A stretch of 64,000 bases of DNA from Ajuga chamaepitys (taxonomy: Eukaryota > Streptophyta > Magnoliopsida > Lamiales > Lamiaceae). Below the pieces are notes generated by a model. The model had not been told where the DNA came from. It saw only the letters and a list, made by a program, of their open reading frames with translations, and searched no databases. The translations under genes and the position numbers were made by a program. Positions 11,439-22,207 of the stretch are shown piece by piece. Numbering within the stretch: position 1 is the first letter of the stretch; each line of letters opens with the position of its first letter. The DNA is taken from assembly GCA_958295605.1 (NCBI GenBank), contig OY282504.1, positions 38,234,133 to 38,298,132 on the forward strand, in the 5' to 3' direction.

Positions 11439-12955
11439 AATCCATTTCCCAGCTTCCTAATGTTGCTTTCCCGAATCACCCATGAATCGGCTCACTACTC
11501 CCACTGCATGCGCAATATCTGGTCTTGTACACACCATGGCATACATGATGCTGTCGATTGCTGAAGCATATGGAACCATCTTCATTTAGGCATGGTTCTC
11601 TTCGGTACTTGGCGACTCGTTCTTCGAAAGCTTGAAGTGAGTACAACGGAGTGAGTACAACGGGACATTCATAGGCTTCGAATCCTCCATGTTAAATCTT
11701 TCCAGGACCTTTTGGATGTAATTCACCTGAAAAAGATCCAATTTTCCTGCCGTTTTGTTTATCTTGATTCTCATTTCCAAAATCTGCTTTACCTCTTCAA
11801 AATCCTTCATAGAGAATCATTCAGACAATTGCTTCTTCAGCTTATCCATCTCATTGTGATCAGCTCCTCCAATCAACATATCATCAATATATAACAACAG
11901 GGTGAGATAGCTTTTGCCAAACCTCTTGTAGCAATAACAATGGTCAGCGTAGCATCTATTGTATCTAATTTCGAGCATGAAACTGCCGAACTTCTTGTAC
12001 CTCTACTTTAGAGCTTGCTTCAAACCATACAAGCTCTTCTTCAACTTGCAGACAAGTCTTTCCTTTCCTCCTCCAAGTCACTATGAAGGAATACCGTTTA
12101 TACATCTATATGATGTAACAACAAGTTTTCTGTAGCAACCATACTCAACACCGTACGAATAGTAGTCAGTTTCACAACAGGAGTAAACACATCAGTATAA
12201 TCAATACATAATTTTTGCTCAAACCCTTTCACAACCAACCTAGCCTTGTAGCGCTTGCTACTATCAGATTTAATCTTCATTTAGTAGGGTCACTTACAAT
12301 GCAATACCTTATTTTACTTCGGGAGCTCAACGAGTTCCAAAGTGCCATTCAAGAGGAGAGATGCCAATTCATCATCCATGGCGGCTTTTTACCTCCGTCT
12401 ATCACCAACCTATCCTGCCTCAACATAGCACTCAGGTTCGCCACCGTGAGTAAGTAATAAGTAATAGTTAGAGGGTGAATACTTATTGGGTGGACGTCGC
12501 TCTCTAGCTTGTCTCTGTAGTGGAACATTCTGAGGTGGTGAGGGGAGTTCTTGGCTCTTCCTCAAGACTTTCTTCTTCATTCCGACTCTTCTTACTCCCA
12601 CCCGAGTTTGAGACGTCTAACTTGATAGCATGGGATTCCGAATTGCCAGAGCTCGATGCCTTCAATCTATCCTTGTGCATCACCTATTCATTGAAAACCA
12701 TGTCTCGACTGTGAATTAGCTTTCGGTTCTGCTCATCCCAGAGCCTATAACCAAACACATCACCTCCATAGCCAATGAACGTACACTTAACAGATTTGGC
12801 ATCCAACTTACTTCTCTCAACAAAATTAACATGAGCATAGGCAACACAACCAAAACCACGTAGAAAATATAAGGTAGTGAGGCCTTCACCAAGGACTGAA
12901 TGTTGAGTTGTGTGCCATAGAGAGAGAATGGGGAGAAGGCTACAAGTTGTGACAT
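11239..12955 (-). pseudogene. Copia retrotransposon remnant (integrase end, RT, RNase H)
   Basis: Minus-strand fragments in Copia order. At about 12870-12700 is the integrase C-terminal phrase GCVAYAHVNFVERSKLDAKS ... FIGYGGDVFGYRLWDEQNRK. At 12601-12410 is the proline-rich linker. At 12280-12098 is the RT start (KARLVVKGFEQK, DYTDVFTPVVKLTTIR). At 11810-11586 is RT C-terminal sequence (MKDFEEVKQILEMRI ... QVNYIQKVLERFNMEDSKP). At 11438-11239 is RNase H. Frames change several times and stops are present. Neither LTR is visible; the upstream side stops at about 12955 and the downstream side joins the LINE. It is much older than the intact Copia at 49-54 kb. Confidence 0.8.
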
Positions 12956-13502
12956 TTGAGTTGTTGAGATGTTTGGGAGGTGGTGCAGAATAGTTCTGAA
13001 TTATCTAATTATTGTTGTGTGATTTTTTTATGGAAAAAACAAAAATGTTCACCACTTGCTTTCTTAAAAAACCACATATGAGTGCTTAGCAATTTTTTTT
13101 TTTTTTTTTTGAAAATGTGTCTTAGATATTGATCAAACCAATTTTTTTTACAAATATATAAAAATGTAATATTAAATATACTTAACTTTAAAAATTACGT
13201 TGAATTATGATCGAAAAAAATAATTATTTTTAGGAAATTTTAAGAAACCAACTGATTTATATATCATAATTCAAGAAATAGCATAAATAATTTTACAAAT
13301 ATTATTTATTGTTTTGACCTCTACAGTATCCGTCTTACTTACTTTGTCTCAATGCGAACATTAATTTTTACTATATTATGTGTTGTTTACTTTATGGATA
13401 TGCTGAGCTGGATGCGCTATAATTACCGACAATTCAATTCAAAGGTTCCCCGTGGTATACGTAGTAAAATCTCGAGAATCTCATACAAATTATCGTTTGT
13501 AT

Positions 13503-13692
13503 TAAAAAGATAATGAATGTTAGAAATTAATATAAAAAAATAGATAATTATTGTTCTAGAAAATATTAAATGATACTTCATATGTTCCATAATAAAAAGA
13601 TTATTTAATGAATGTTAGAAATTAATATAAAAAAATAGATAATTATTGTTCTAGAAAATATTAAATGATACTTCATATGTTCCATAATAAAA
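13503..13692. repeat. 95-bp direct tandem duplication
   Basis: The stretch beginning at 13512 ('aatgaatgttagaaattaat') recurs at 13607 with a constant offset of 95 bp, and the copies appear identical by eye through 'catatgttccataataaaaa'. Two copies only. High identity implies a recent duplication. Function unknown. Confidence 0.85.
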
Positions 13693-14260
13693 AGATTATT
13701 TTAATACATTTCATGAATAGTGCATTATCAAAAAGGATTGTGCAAATTTCAATTTTATTCGTAGATATTATTTTTTTAAGAAAAAAAATGTACAAGTATT
13801 TCATAACTTACTCATATTTATATTTTATTGTCATTTTTCTTTTATTAACAAACATATAATTTTGTAGCACTTATTATATATTAATTGTGATTTTATATTA
13901 TAATATAACTATATAAATAAATATTAAAAAAAATCATGTTACATTTTTAAATTGTGCATTGCACGTGGATAATACTATTTGAATATATAATGATAAATGA
14001 TATGCATGATAGCAAGAATTGATCAAACAACTATCAAAAGTTCCTTACTATTATTATTTATTGGCATTTGGTTTATAAGCATTTAATTAAGATAAGTTGT
14101 TTTTTCTTTAATTTTTTCTTAGCAAAAACTTATGCGAACTTAATGTACGAATCTTATACGAACTTAATGTACGAATCTTATACCTGTACACTTGCTTGAG
14201 CCTACTTATTTCGACCTCCACTTCGCCAATCAAACTTTTCTTTTTCATTTCATTGTTTTT

Positions 14261-14264
<4 letters not shown>

Positions 14265-14311
<47 letters not shown>

Positions 14312-14319
14312 CACACACA
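14265..14319. repeat. (TA)n / (AC)n microsatellite
   Basis: About 20 TA units (14265-14305) followed by 'ttatat' and a short AC run. Simple sequence. Confidence 0.9.
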
Positions 14320-14464
14320 TTACATCTAAACAAACCCATGTATGATCGTCAGGAGTTGTTTGTATGATCGAGAAGTTGTAGGTTTGACAGTCAATGGACT
14401 CTCATTTGTTTTTCTTTTATCTGGTGTAAAATATTTTAAAGAATAGTTAGCGAATTGTGAAATA

Positions 14465-14545
14465 TAATCTTGCATTTGAATTGGTTAGGCACGTCTTTTA
14501 TTTCGTGAGGTCTTGGGTTCGATCCCTCGTAGCCTAGAATTTTTA
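14465..14545 (+). repeat. tRNA-like SINE head (candidate)
   Basis: Contains a perfect pol III B box GGTTCGATCCC (about 14516-14526) with an A-box-like TGGTTAGGCAC about 30 bp upstream. This is the layout of tRNA-derived plant SINE heads. There is no full tRNA cloverleaf. The downstream end and poly-A/T tail cannot be separated from AT-rich surroundings. Confidence 0.4.
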
Positions 14546-14599
14546 TTAATAGTTTTCTGAATTTATTTATATTAATACTTTGTTTAATTAGACTATAAA

Positions 14600-16270
14600 T
14601 TAATTATATATTTTTTTAAATTTTGTTTCATTTTCTCAATGTTTTTCATATTTCAATTTTTTTTTTTCGTTTTTCTTTCTTTTGGTTACAAATCTGATGT
14701 AGTACAACTTGCACAACCTCTAATTTTTATTCATTATTTTCGGATTATATTTTATTAAACTCTATTTAATTATTAATTATTAATTATTATTATTATAAAA
14801 ATAATTGAGTAATTAATTATTTTTTATTATAAATTTGGTTTCTTTTTTTTATTTTTTCAATTTTCAATTTTATTTATTATTTTTATTTTTATTTGTTTTT
14901 CTTTGTTATTGTTACGAATTCTATATAGCACAACTTGTACAACCTCCAATTTTATTCATTATTTTCTAAATATATTTTATTAATATTATAATAACAATAA
15001 TTGATTAATTAATTATATTTGTATTTTAAATTTTAAATATTGTTTCTTTTTTCCATTTTTTTCAATTTTCAAATTTATTTATTATTTTTATTTCTTTTGG
15101 TTTTTTCTTGCCGTTACGAATTCGATATAGTATAACTTTTTTAACCAAAGAGTATTAATACTTCATATCTTTATGTATTAATCTACAGACTAATAATAAT
15201 TGTTAAATAATTATTATTTAATGTAGTAATAAAAATAAATAATAGTTTATTATAATTCTTAAAAAATTAATTATTTTCGTTGTTTCATTTTGTTGTGATT
15301 TTTCTTTTTATAAGTTATGTTGTTCAGGTAAATAAATTGTACTTTTTTGGTAAACAAGTTATACTATACTATATTTTGGTATGCAAGAGAATTCTCAAAA
15401 AGATAAAAATATATATATATATTAGATATGCAAGAGTAAGAGAAAAAATTCAACATTAAAAAAAATATATTATATTATTTAGGTTACGTTTTATTAAACA
15501 ATTTATACTATATAGGATCCGTCGCAACAAAAGAAAAATGAAAACAAAAATTAAAAGATTTACAAGTTACACCTGTCCAGGTAAACAAATTATACTTTTT
15601 GATTAAACAAGTTATACTATATCGGATCCGCCACAACTAGAAGAAAAAAACAACAATTAAACAATTAAAAATTATATAGTTCAGGTAAACAAATTATATT
15701 ATTTGATTAAACATGTTATTCTATCGGATCCGTCAGAACAAAAACAGAAAAGAAAAAAATTTAAAGAATTACAAATTATATTGTTCATATAAGTAAAATA
15801 CTTTTTAGCATGACAAAGTATACTATCGAATCCGCCATAATAGGGAGAAAGAAAAAGACAAACAAACAAACAAACAAAAATAATAAATACAACCTAAAAT
15901 TAAAAAAAAAAATAAATAAATAAAAGAAATTCAATAATAAAAAATGAAAACAATGATTAATTATTAATTAATTTTTATTACTAAATTAAATAATATTTAT
16001 TTACTAATTAATATTAATTAATAATTAATTAGAATTTAAAAATTATACTTGGTTAAAAAAATTATACTATACCAAATCCGCCATAACAAGGAAAACAATA
16101 AAAAGAATAATGAGATTAAAAAAAAGTAATAAATAAAATCTAAATTAAAAAAGGTTCAATAATAAAAACTGTAATTAATTATTAGTTAAGTTCTTGTTAC
16201 TTAATTAAATAATGTTTATTTACTATTTAATATTTATTTACTAACCAATATTAGTTAATAATTAATTAGA
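14600..16270. repeat. AT-rich inverted array of an approx. 30-bp motif
   Basis: A motif of the form TTAAACAAGTTATACTATAT followed by CGGATCCGCCA-AAC recurs with divergence. Copies at about 15310-15380, 15490-15530, 15580-15640, 15680-15740, 15785-15835 and 16045-16090 read in the plus direction. Copies at about 14690-14725, 14912-14945 and 15112-15142 read in the opposite direction (GTTACGAATTCTATATAGCA then CAACTTGTACAACC). The array is therefore a large imperfect palindrome centred near 15.2 kb, also reflected in matching 'attaattattaatt' blocks on both sides. No coding sequence. Possibly the remnant of a foldback or CACTA-like element with many subterminal repeats. Confidence 0.6.
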
Positions 16271-17395
16271 ATACTAATTGTAACACCCACAAAATATTCT
16301 TATTACTATATTGAACTCCATATTATTTTAGGGTCTAAATATTTTTGGAGATCATGTTCTAAAATCAAGCATAAGCCCATGATTTTACATAGGGAAGTTA
16401 TAGTCCAATTAAGAGTCCTAAAACTCTAGGATATATTCTATATATATGAGATTCCTCTCACAAACCAATATCACCACCAAATAACCTGATTTTATCAGTA
16501 AAAATTCGGTAATGTCATCCCAAGTATTTTCTTCTACTAACTTTGTGCCTAAATCTCAACTCCTTCAAATAGACAGGTATTTCGTTTTAAATTTTGTTTC
16601 CCTGTCTAAATATTTCCAAAAATTATGAAATTTTACTATGTCGTGTATTTGTATTCCTATGATGTTCTTTAAACATTTCAAGTTCATTGACCATGTATTT
16701 TATTTTATATGATTTTTATACTATGCAGAATCTGGAAATTCCTATATTCCGAATTATAAAATCCGATTTATATATTTATACTTCTTAAAAAATATGATTT
16801 TGGGATATGTTTTCCATATACGTTTTTAATAGCTTCTTGTAAAATTTGAAAGAGATCCAACTGGTATTTTTATATTTATAAAGCTTTTACTAGCACTGCA
16901 CATAATTTTCAATTTCAACAAATCCGAATTCAAAACTTCAGAATCCATAGTTATATTTCTTGAAAAATTCCGAAATTTTGACATGATCTTTTTACATGTG
17001 TATATTAGCTATTGGTATATTTTCAAATTTTTTATCCCTTGTCATTTATAAAATCAATATTATTTATTCATTATTACGCAGCAAATCCATTCCTACAAAT
17101 TCTCTATTTCTTTCAAAATTTCCTAAAGTCTCCTTCAAGCCCTAGACTCCCAATTTATAAATCCCACATATATTTAAGAATAAAATAGGTTCATGCGTGT
17201 GTAAGTGGAAGGAAGAACGAGACTACAAAAAGGCCATGGATAATTGAACATCTTGCATCTACATTTAAAGTTTCATCCTTTTTAAAGGTGGGAATATTTC
17301 TATTCTATGGGCTATGTTTGTCTATTTTAAATGCTATGATTGTGATTCTAATGTCTACGAAAAACATTCCATAGGCTATAGCCAACATGCTATGT

Positions 17396-17545
17396 ACTAG
17401 CTATGCTATGCTTTGTGTTGTGCTATGTTATTCAACAGACACATGTTAATTACATTCTATACTACGCTATGCTATGTGTTGTGCTACGCTATGCTCAACA
17501 GACAAGAGGGTTATGTTATGCTATGTTATGTGTTGGCTATGCTAA
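17396..17545. repeat. CTATG-rich minisatellite inside solo LTR
   Basis: Two imperfect copies of an approximately 65-bp unit built from GCTATGCTATG, TGTTGTGCTA and CAACAGACA, followed by further TTATGCTATG units. The open frame here (17403-17648) is a by-product of this repeat. Confidence 0.7.
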
Positions 17546-17809
17546 CATCTATTTTACAGTGTGTTGTATGCATTCATTAATTATTGCAGGATTTGTAACA
17601 AACATGTCCCCACTGAGCTTGTGGTTTGCTCACTCCTCTCCATTTTAGTTTCTATAGGCCATTGGAGCTGGGTCGTGGTACAAGGAAGCGGTGGATCTTA
17701 TGGTCAAAAGATTGTCAAAGAGTCAAAGAATTATTTCTAAATTTATTTCAGGTCAAAAAGTTATTTATACCGATATTTGATTTTGAGTTAAAAAGGGGGA
17801 AGGGTGGGA

Positions 17810-17826
17810 GGGGGGGGGGGGGGGGG
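17810..17826. repeat. 17-bp poly-G tract
   Basis: An uninterrupted run of 17 G, preceded by G-rich 'gggggaagggtggga', within the solo LTR. Simple sequence; it could form G-quadruplex structure on the plus strand. Confidence 0.85.
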
Positions 17827-18097
17827 TGTTCTGTTGATGTTCTAGTATAAAAAGTTTTGAGTCAACTCATGTAATTTTATTCAAATTACGCTTCCACCAA
17901 AATATTCTATTCGACGATGTTCGAAGTTGAGTTTTTTAAAAAACTGTTCTATTTTATTTTCAAATTTGTCTTTCCAATTGATCTAAAAGTTTTATGTTAA
18001 CTTCAAAAAATTTGATGTAGCTTGCATCCCATTAAATATACACTTTATTTAAATCTACGAAAATCGGAGTGTATCACTAATAAATATAATTAATCAA

Positions 18098-18300
18098 ATT
18101 TGGAGGTCGTCGGGCCTTAAACCTACGACCTTTCACAGTTAAAAAGGTTGTCGCCCACCACCCAAGCTACAACTGTTTATGTTTAAATCTGCAGCTCTTT
18201 TTAAATAAAATGGATGGATGAAATATAAATAAATAAAATGGAAGAGCATTTTTTCGAAACCATGACCTGCCGAATGACAAAACTAGCGCCCTACCACCTT
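18098..18300 (-). repeat. Two adjacent tRNA-like (SINE-head) segments
   Basis: On the minus strand, 18300-18244 has an A-box-like GTGCTAAGGTGG and a B-box-like GGTTTCGAAA. The segment 18178-18100 has TAGCTTGGGTGG and GGTTTAAGGCC. Both have the A-to-B spacing of tRNA-derived SINE heads, but the B boxes are imperfect. The hAT element at 18310-18790 is inserted just upstream of the first A box. Confidence 0.4.
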
Positions 18301-18309
18301 AGCACCAGC

Positions 18310-18790
18310 TAGGGATGGGAAAAAATACCGAAATGCAGAAATACTGCACGTACCGTATCGAAAAATTATTAAAAATACCAAAATTTTCTATATACCGAGT
18401 TTTCGTACGGTATGTTCGGTACGGTAACGGTATGATAATCTAAAAATTTATTTATTCCGGTATATACCTAAATACAGAAAAAAGTTTGGTATTTTCCGTT
18501 GGTATTTTCGGTATATACCGGTATACCGAAAGTTTTTGGTATTTTGATAGTTTGATATTTTGGTATATATGGGTATACCGAATTTTTCTCGATATTTTGA
18601 TAGTTCGGTATTTTGGTATATCAAATTTTTAACGGTATACCAAAACTAACGGTATGCGTCGGTATATACCGATACCGAATCAAAATTCGGTATACCAAAA
18701 TTTCGGTATGGTGTCAGTATTTACCGAATACTTTAATACGATATACGGTATGAGTCGGTACGTTCGGTATGGTATGGTATGCTACCCCTA
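18310..18790. mobile_element. hAT non-autonomous element, TSD GCACCAGC
   Basis: Ends TAGGGATGGG and (reverse complement of the right end) TAGGGGTAGC, flanked by an exact 8-bp direct repeat GCACCAGC (18302-18309 and 18791-18798). An 8-bp TSD with a YAGGG terminus is an hAT feature. The 481-bp interior is almost wholly made of CGGTATACC-type palindromic phrases in both orientations, which would fold extensively. No transposase. Confidence 0.8.
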
Positions 18791-18840
18791 GCACCAGCTC
18801 CTCTTATTCCCAAACATGAACTATTAATATATATGGGGAG

Positions 18841-19293
18841 TGATAAAGCGCAATCCGGTAACCACAAAATCTAACGATAATCTACACAAACAGAATATAA
18901 AAACACAAGATTTACGTGGTTCGATCCGGAGATCTACGTCCACGGGCAGAAAATCACTCTTGCCGAGGTGTTTCCTTTACTAGAACATTGAGTTTACAGG
19001 TAGTAATTCAGTATATAGAGTGCGAACCCTAATTCCGAGTTCTTTTCACGTATTTATACTTAGCTTTTCTAAACCCTAACTGAACCCTAACAAACTTCCT
19101 ATATTCACGCCCACTTCCAGCTGCATGGCGGTTGGGAACGAATCCTCAGCCTTGATTCACGGAACAAACCACTCGCTGGGCCAAGGCGCGTTCCTGGGCC
19201 TGCTGGGCCTATGCTTGTTGGGCCTGCACGTGCTGGGCCGATCAGTGGGCTTTAGTATTAACCCGACCCGAGGTGATCGGGTTATCCCTATCA
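18841..19293 (-). repeat. 3' LTR of the Tat Gypsy element
   Basis: 453 bp, nearly identical to 29333-29786. On the minus strand it begins TGATAGGGATAACCCG and ends GGATTGCGCTTTATCA. It contains a TATA box on the minus strand (TATAAATA, plus-strand 19051-19058). The bases immediately internal to it (19294 onward) read as a G-rich polypurine tract on the minus strand (GGCTGGGGGGGGGCATC). Confidence 0.9.
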
Positions 19294-19786
19294 GATGCCC
19301 CCCCCCAGCCGAAGCGAGGTAGGAGCCTCGGTTGTCATCGGAGTGGAACCGGAAGCAAGAAGGACCGGAGTCGCTGGCGGGCCGAAGTGTTTACGGATGA
19401 CTGAACTAGGCCGAAGTGTATAAGACATTTATCGAGATATCGAGTTTCCCAGAAGCAGGAAACGCGTTGGGAGTTTATAACAACCTGGCCGAGGTGGGGG
19501 TACACCGGAGTGAGTTGTCTGGCCAAAATGGAGGGAGCACCGGAGTGTGGTAGTATGACCGAGGTGGAGTGTACACCGGGGTGTAGTTTGAATCTTCCTG
19601 ACGAAGGGTGAGGCTGATGTGATTGGCGGCGCCATCATGAGAGAGAGGGATGTGAAGTGACACGCTCTGCAACTTCCAAGAAACCTGTTCCCCACGCGCC
19701 TCGGGAACTGTAAAGCGCGTGAAGAGCACGCTTAAATCCCCATCACTGAATTTGAATAGCCTGCATCGAAGCCGTTGGTTTTTGCA
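19294..19786. other. Non-coding region between 3' LTR and antisense gene, with CCGRRGTG repeats
   Basis: Contains the polypurine tract next to the LTR and many copies of an 8-bp phrase CCGAAGTG / CCGGAGTG / CCGAGGTG (for example around 19340, 19382, 19411, 19490, 19505, 19542, 19558, 19577). Open frames seen here on both strands (19125-19840) lack any recognisable domain. Probably the promoter-proximal region of the antisense gene and the 3' non-coding part of the sense transcript. Confidence 0.6.
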
Positions 19787-19793
19787 TATATAA
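19787..19793 (+). promoter_or_regulatory. TATA box candidate of the antisense gene
   Basis: TATATAA in a GC-rich context, about 150 bp upstream of an ATG (19939) and about 320 bp upstream of the ATG of the conserved domain (20108). The sequence just downstream is pyrimidine/CT-rich (tttcatcttcttcattgcg), as in plant 5' UTRs. Inferred from position and consensus only. Confidence 0.45.
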
Positions 19794-19938
19794 TTGTAGT
19801 AATTGCACAGTAACCTTTCATCTTCTTCATTGCGATTCATCAGTTTAGAAAGCGGGAAAAAGAGGAAATCTGCATTCGTGATTCATCTCAGATAAAAAAC
19901 TTCTCAAATCCACCTTCTCAAATTCCACCCAAGTAAGT

Positions 19939-20063
19939 ATGTCTTCCTCTTCGTCTTCTTCATCTTCTGCCTCATCTTCTGGCTCGATTGAAGAATTAGG
20001 GACTTCGACTACCCCGTTAGACATCCCCCCCCCCCCTATCATATCTCATTCCGGAGAGGAATG
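19939..20063 (+). pseudogene. Possible upstream start of the antisense gene, Ser-rich, broken at a C-tract
   Basis: An ATG at 19939 opens a frame beginning with a serine-rich run followed by GSIEELGTSTTPLDIPPPP. It hits a stop just after a poly-C run (about 20026-20036). It is in a different frame from the conserved domain that starts at 20108. A length change in the C-tract, or use of the later ATG, could explain this. Whether it is translated is not known. Confidence 0.35.
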
Positions 20064-20107
20064 AGGTTAGGACCATAGACAGGATCGACGGCCGGGAATG
20101 CAACGTT

Positions 20108-20786
20108 ATGATGGTTGCTTTCTTTCCGTGCGCGGAGGAGGGTCGGGAGGTGTCCTCCGTGGCACTACGGATGTCGCGAGAGCAAATTGAGAGGGAACTC
20201 CCGTCATTTTACCTTCCCTTCAACCTCGAGTATATAATCCCTAACCCCGAGGATAGGGCCTGTTGCCCACCGCAGGGGTTTATTAGTGTATATATAGATA
20301 CCCTTAGAGTAGGCCTGAGACTGCCGCTGTGGGACATTGTCACCCTATTGTTGAAGTATTACGGTATTGCCCTCTGTCAATTAGCGCCGAACGCGGTGAG
20401 GCAGGTGGTGGGATTCACCGTGGTCTGTAAACAGGCCGGATTAGAACCAACCGTAGAGCTTTTTAGGTTCTTCTTCCAACTAAAAAACTTCGGGAAGTCC
20501 AAGGGGTGGTATTCCTTTAGTCCCCGAGCCCGAGGTGGGTTCAAGGTTCAGAACCCGAGTAAGGAAGAGGGTTGGAAGGAGAGGTTCATATTCATTAGGA
20601 ATAAAGTAGCTCTGCCGAAGTGGAGGACTGAGGAGGTTCTTGACACCGCTCCTGTGGAGAGCCCAGGGGCCGAAGTGATACACACATTCCGGACAGTGGG
20701 GACTTTCAAAACCCTCTGTTCCGAGGAGGAATTGGAGGAGGCAGGGCTGAGTCCGTATTATTCGGGCAATGCAGGGACTGAAGAGG
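20108..20786 (+). CDS. Antisense gene exon 1: putative gypsy-type transposon domain (Transposase_28-like)
   Basis: About 226 codons from ATG 20108 to a GT donor at 20787. Phrases such as ELPSFYLPFNLEYIIPNPED, GFISVYIDTLRVGLRLPLWD, YYGIALCQLAPNAVRQVVGF, AGLEPTVELFRFFFQL and KGWYSFSPR match the family described as 'putative gypsy type transposon' (Pfam Transposase_28) of plants, whose function is unknown. It lies on the strand opposite gag-pol, between integrase and the 3' LTR, where extra antisense frames are known in Tat-lineage elements. Despite the family name there is no transposase catalytic triad visible. The frame runs on into the intron and stops at 20836; splicing to 20856 avoids this stop. 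Confidence 0.8.
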
Positions 20787-20855
20787 GTAGGAGTTCTTTT
20801 TCTTGCTGTTTAAACTGTCGTTTTGCGCAGGACTAACCACAACCTTTGTATGCAG
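20787..20855 (+). other. Intron 1 of the antisense gene (69 bp)
   Basis: GT at 20787-20788, AG at 20854-20855, a CTAAC branch-point sequence (20832-20836) followed by a pyrimidine-containing stretch, and a T-rich body in an otherwise GC-rich gene. Removing it keeps the frame: the phase-1 end of exon 1 joins exon 2 through a GTG codon into the Ala/Lys/Pro-rich frame. Confidence 0.65.
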
Positions 20856-21980
20856 TGGGACGCTTCGGAAAGGAACCTGCTGGGAGCCCTGCAGCGTCGG
20901 CAGCGGCAAAAAAGAAAGGGAAAGCCACTAAGGTGTCTCCCCGGGAGAAGATGCCACCGAGTGCACGACCATCGGCGGGGTCGGAAGAACGGATGACGCC
21001 GGCGGGGTCTCCTCCCGTATCAAAGAAGAGGCCGGAGCCTACTGGGACTCCGCAAGTGCCATCCAAAAGACCCCGGGCAGGGGAGAGCTCGCAGGTAAAC
21101 TTAAAATGTTGATCGTATTCTATGTGCCCGAAGTATCTGTTATGAAGGTTGCGGATGACCTTATTTGTCGTGTAACTGTCCAGGCTGAACAGGTGGCCCC
21201 GAGTCTTCTGGGGTTGGAAGGCGCGGATGCTGAAGAACTCCTGCGCCTGGCGCGAGGTATCCTAGACCTCGGCCGTAAGAGCGAGAGGGAGGGAAAGGAG
21301 AAGCTGGCCGAGGTGGCCAGGGAACTGCGGGCGCGCAACGACCGACTGGCCCATGATATGACCGAGGCACGCCAGAGGGCTGCCTTGGTCGAAACCGAGG
21401 TCGCGCGTCTGCGCGGGGTGGATGCGGAGAACCACGCTCTCCGAGGTGAACTGTTTCAGTTGCGGGCAGAAATGGAAGCTAAGGACGCTGCCGTAGTCGA
21501 GGGCAGGGAGCATTGCTGAAGGCCTTTGCCGACAAGCTCTTCAAGACCACCACGTTCCTCGACTTCCAGACGGAGTTCGTGGCTATCGGGGACCAGGCCA
21601 CTCGATCCGCGCTGCTGGAGCAAGTGAAGGCGGTCTACCCGAATGTGGACATATATCGTCCAGAATTCGGGTATGACTTTGACTCAGTGGCCGGAGTGGA
21701 GAAGGCCTACTATGCGGCGCTAGCCAATCTGCCGGAGTGGCCCCTGGTGAAAGCTCTCGGGGAGAAAAAGCAACTTCTGACGGCCGCGGAAGTGGCAAAC
21801 TGCGAGGTGGACCAGGACAAAGAATTCCTGGCATTCTGCCGAGGTGAACTGGTCACCGCTCCCCGGAGCATTGAGCCCCCTCCATGGATGGAGGCCGAAG
21901 CCCCAGCTGCGATCGAGGCCGTCGCAGCGACTGAAGAGACTGAGGGGTTGCCCGAAGAGACCGAGGCAGTTGAGCGGGAG
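20856..21980 (+). CDS. Antisense gene exons 2-3: basic linker and coiled coil
   Basis: Exon 2 (20856-21094) encodes a basic, Pro/Ala-rich linker (GRFGKEPAGS, AAAKKKGKATK, KKRPEPTGTP) that could contain nuclear localisation signals. A short intron (21095-21183, GT...CAG) joins in phase 0 to exon 3 (21184-21980). Exon 3 encodes a long charged helix with heptad-like spacing (KEKLAEVARELRARNDRLAH, ETEVARLRGVDAENHALRGE), then KAFADKLFKTTTFLDFQTEF and an acidic Glu-rich tail ending before a GT at 21981. In this copy the coiled-coil frame stops at 21519 and the following part is in another frame (from about 21513), so there is a frameshift near 21515. Confidence 0.6.
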
Positions 21981-22207
21981 GTCAGTCGATCCCCGCAAAT
22001 TTAAAGTTGTACATTTTTAGGAATGTTAGGAATGATGTATTGATTGAAACATTTGTACCTTTGAAATGTGAAATACAATTTCTGTTTCTCAGACTCTTGC
22101 ACTTCTCTTTTTACTTGCATGATCAATTTATGTCTGTTGTCGAACTGAATTCCAACTGGTACATGCTTGAGAGTAATCGATCTGGTTGACTCTTATTATC
22201 TGTTTAG
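21981..22207 (+). other. Intron 3 of the antisense gene (227 bp)
   Basis: AT-rich block between GC-rich coding blocks, with GT at 21981-21982 and TTTAG at 22203-22207. Both flanking exons are in phase 0 and the downstream frame is open from the first base after the AG. The short open frame at 22007-22189 lies within this intron and is not a gene. Confidence 0.6.

Larger units (their letters stand above)
12956..14464. other. AT-rich intergenic DNA with duplication and (TA)n
   Basis: No gene recognised. Contains the 95-bp tandem duplication (13503-13692) and a (TA)n microsatellite at 14265-14305 followed by a short (AC)n. The open frame at 13665-13859 is low-complexity and crosses the duplicate end. 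Confidence 0.6.
16279..18076 (+). mobile_element. Solo LTR, Gypsy-type (TGTAACACCC...), TSD CTAAT
   Basis: Starts TGTAACACCC and ends GTGTATCA, bordered by identical 5-bp direct repeats CTAAT (16274-16278 and 18077-18081). The start matches the solo LTR at 29807-31406 (TGTAACACCCC), and both carry an internal 'gctcact/gctcacc' followed by a 'gctgg..gtgg' block near three quarters of their length. A TATA-like run lies at about 16436-16447. No internal coding region remains, so it is a solo LTR formed by LTR-LTR recombination. It contains a minisatellite (17396-17545) and a G-tract. Confidence 0.65.

Noticed and set aside
14465..14545. A real tRNA gene
   Set aside because: B box is perfect, but no acceptor stem or anticodon arm can be formed; kept only as a SINE-head candidate.
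22007..22189. 60-codon open frame between antisense exons
   Set aside because: AT-rich, lies within the inferred intron 21981-22207, hydrophobic low-complexity product.
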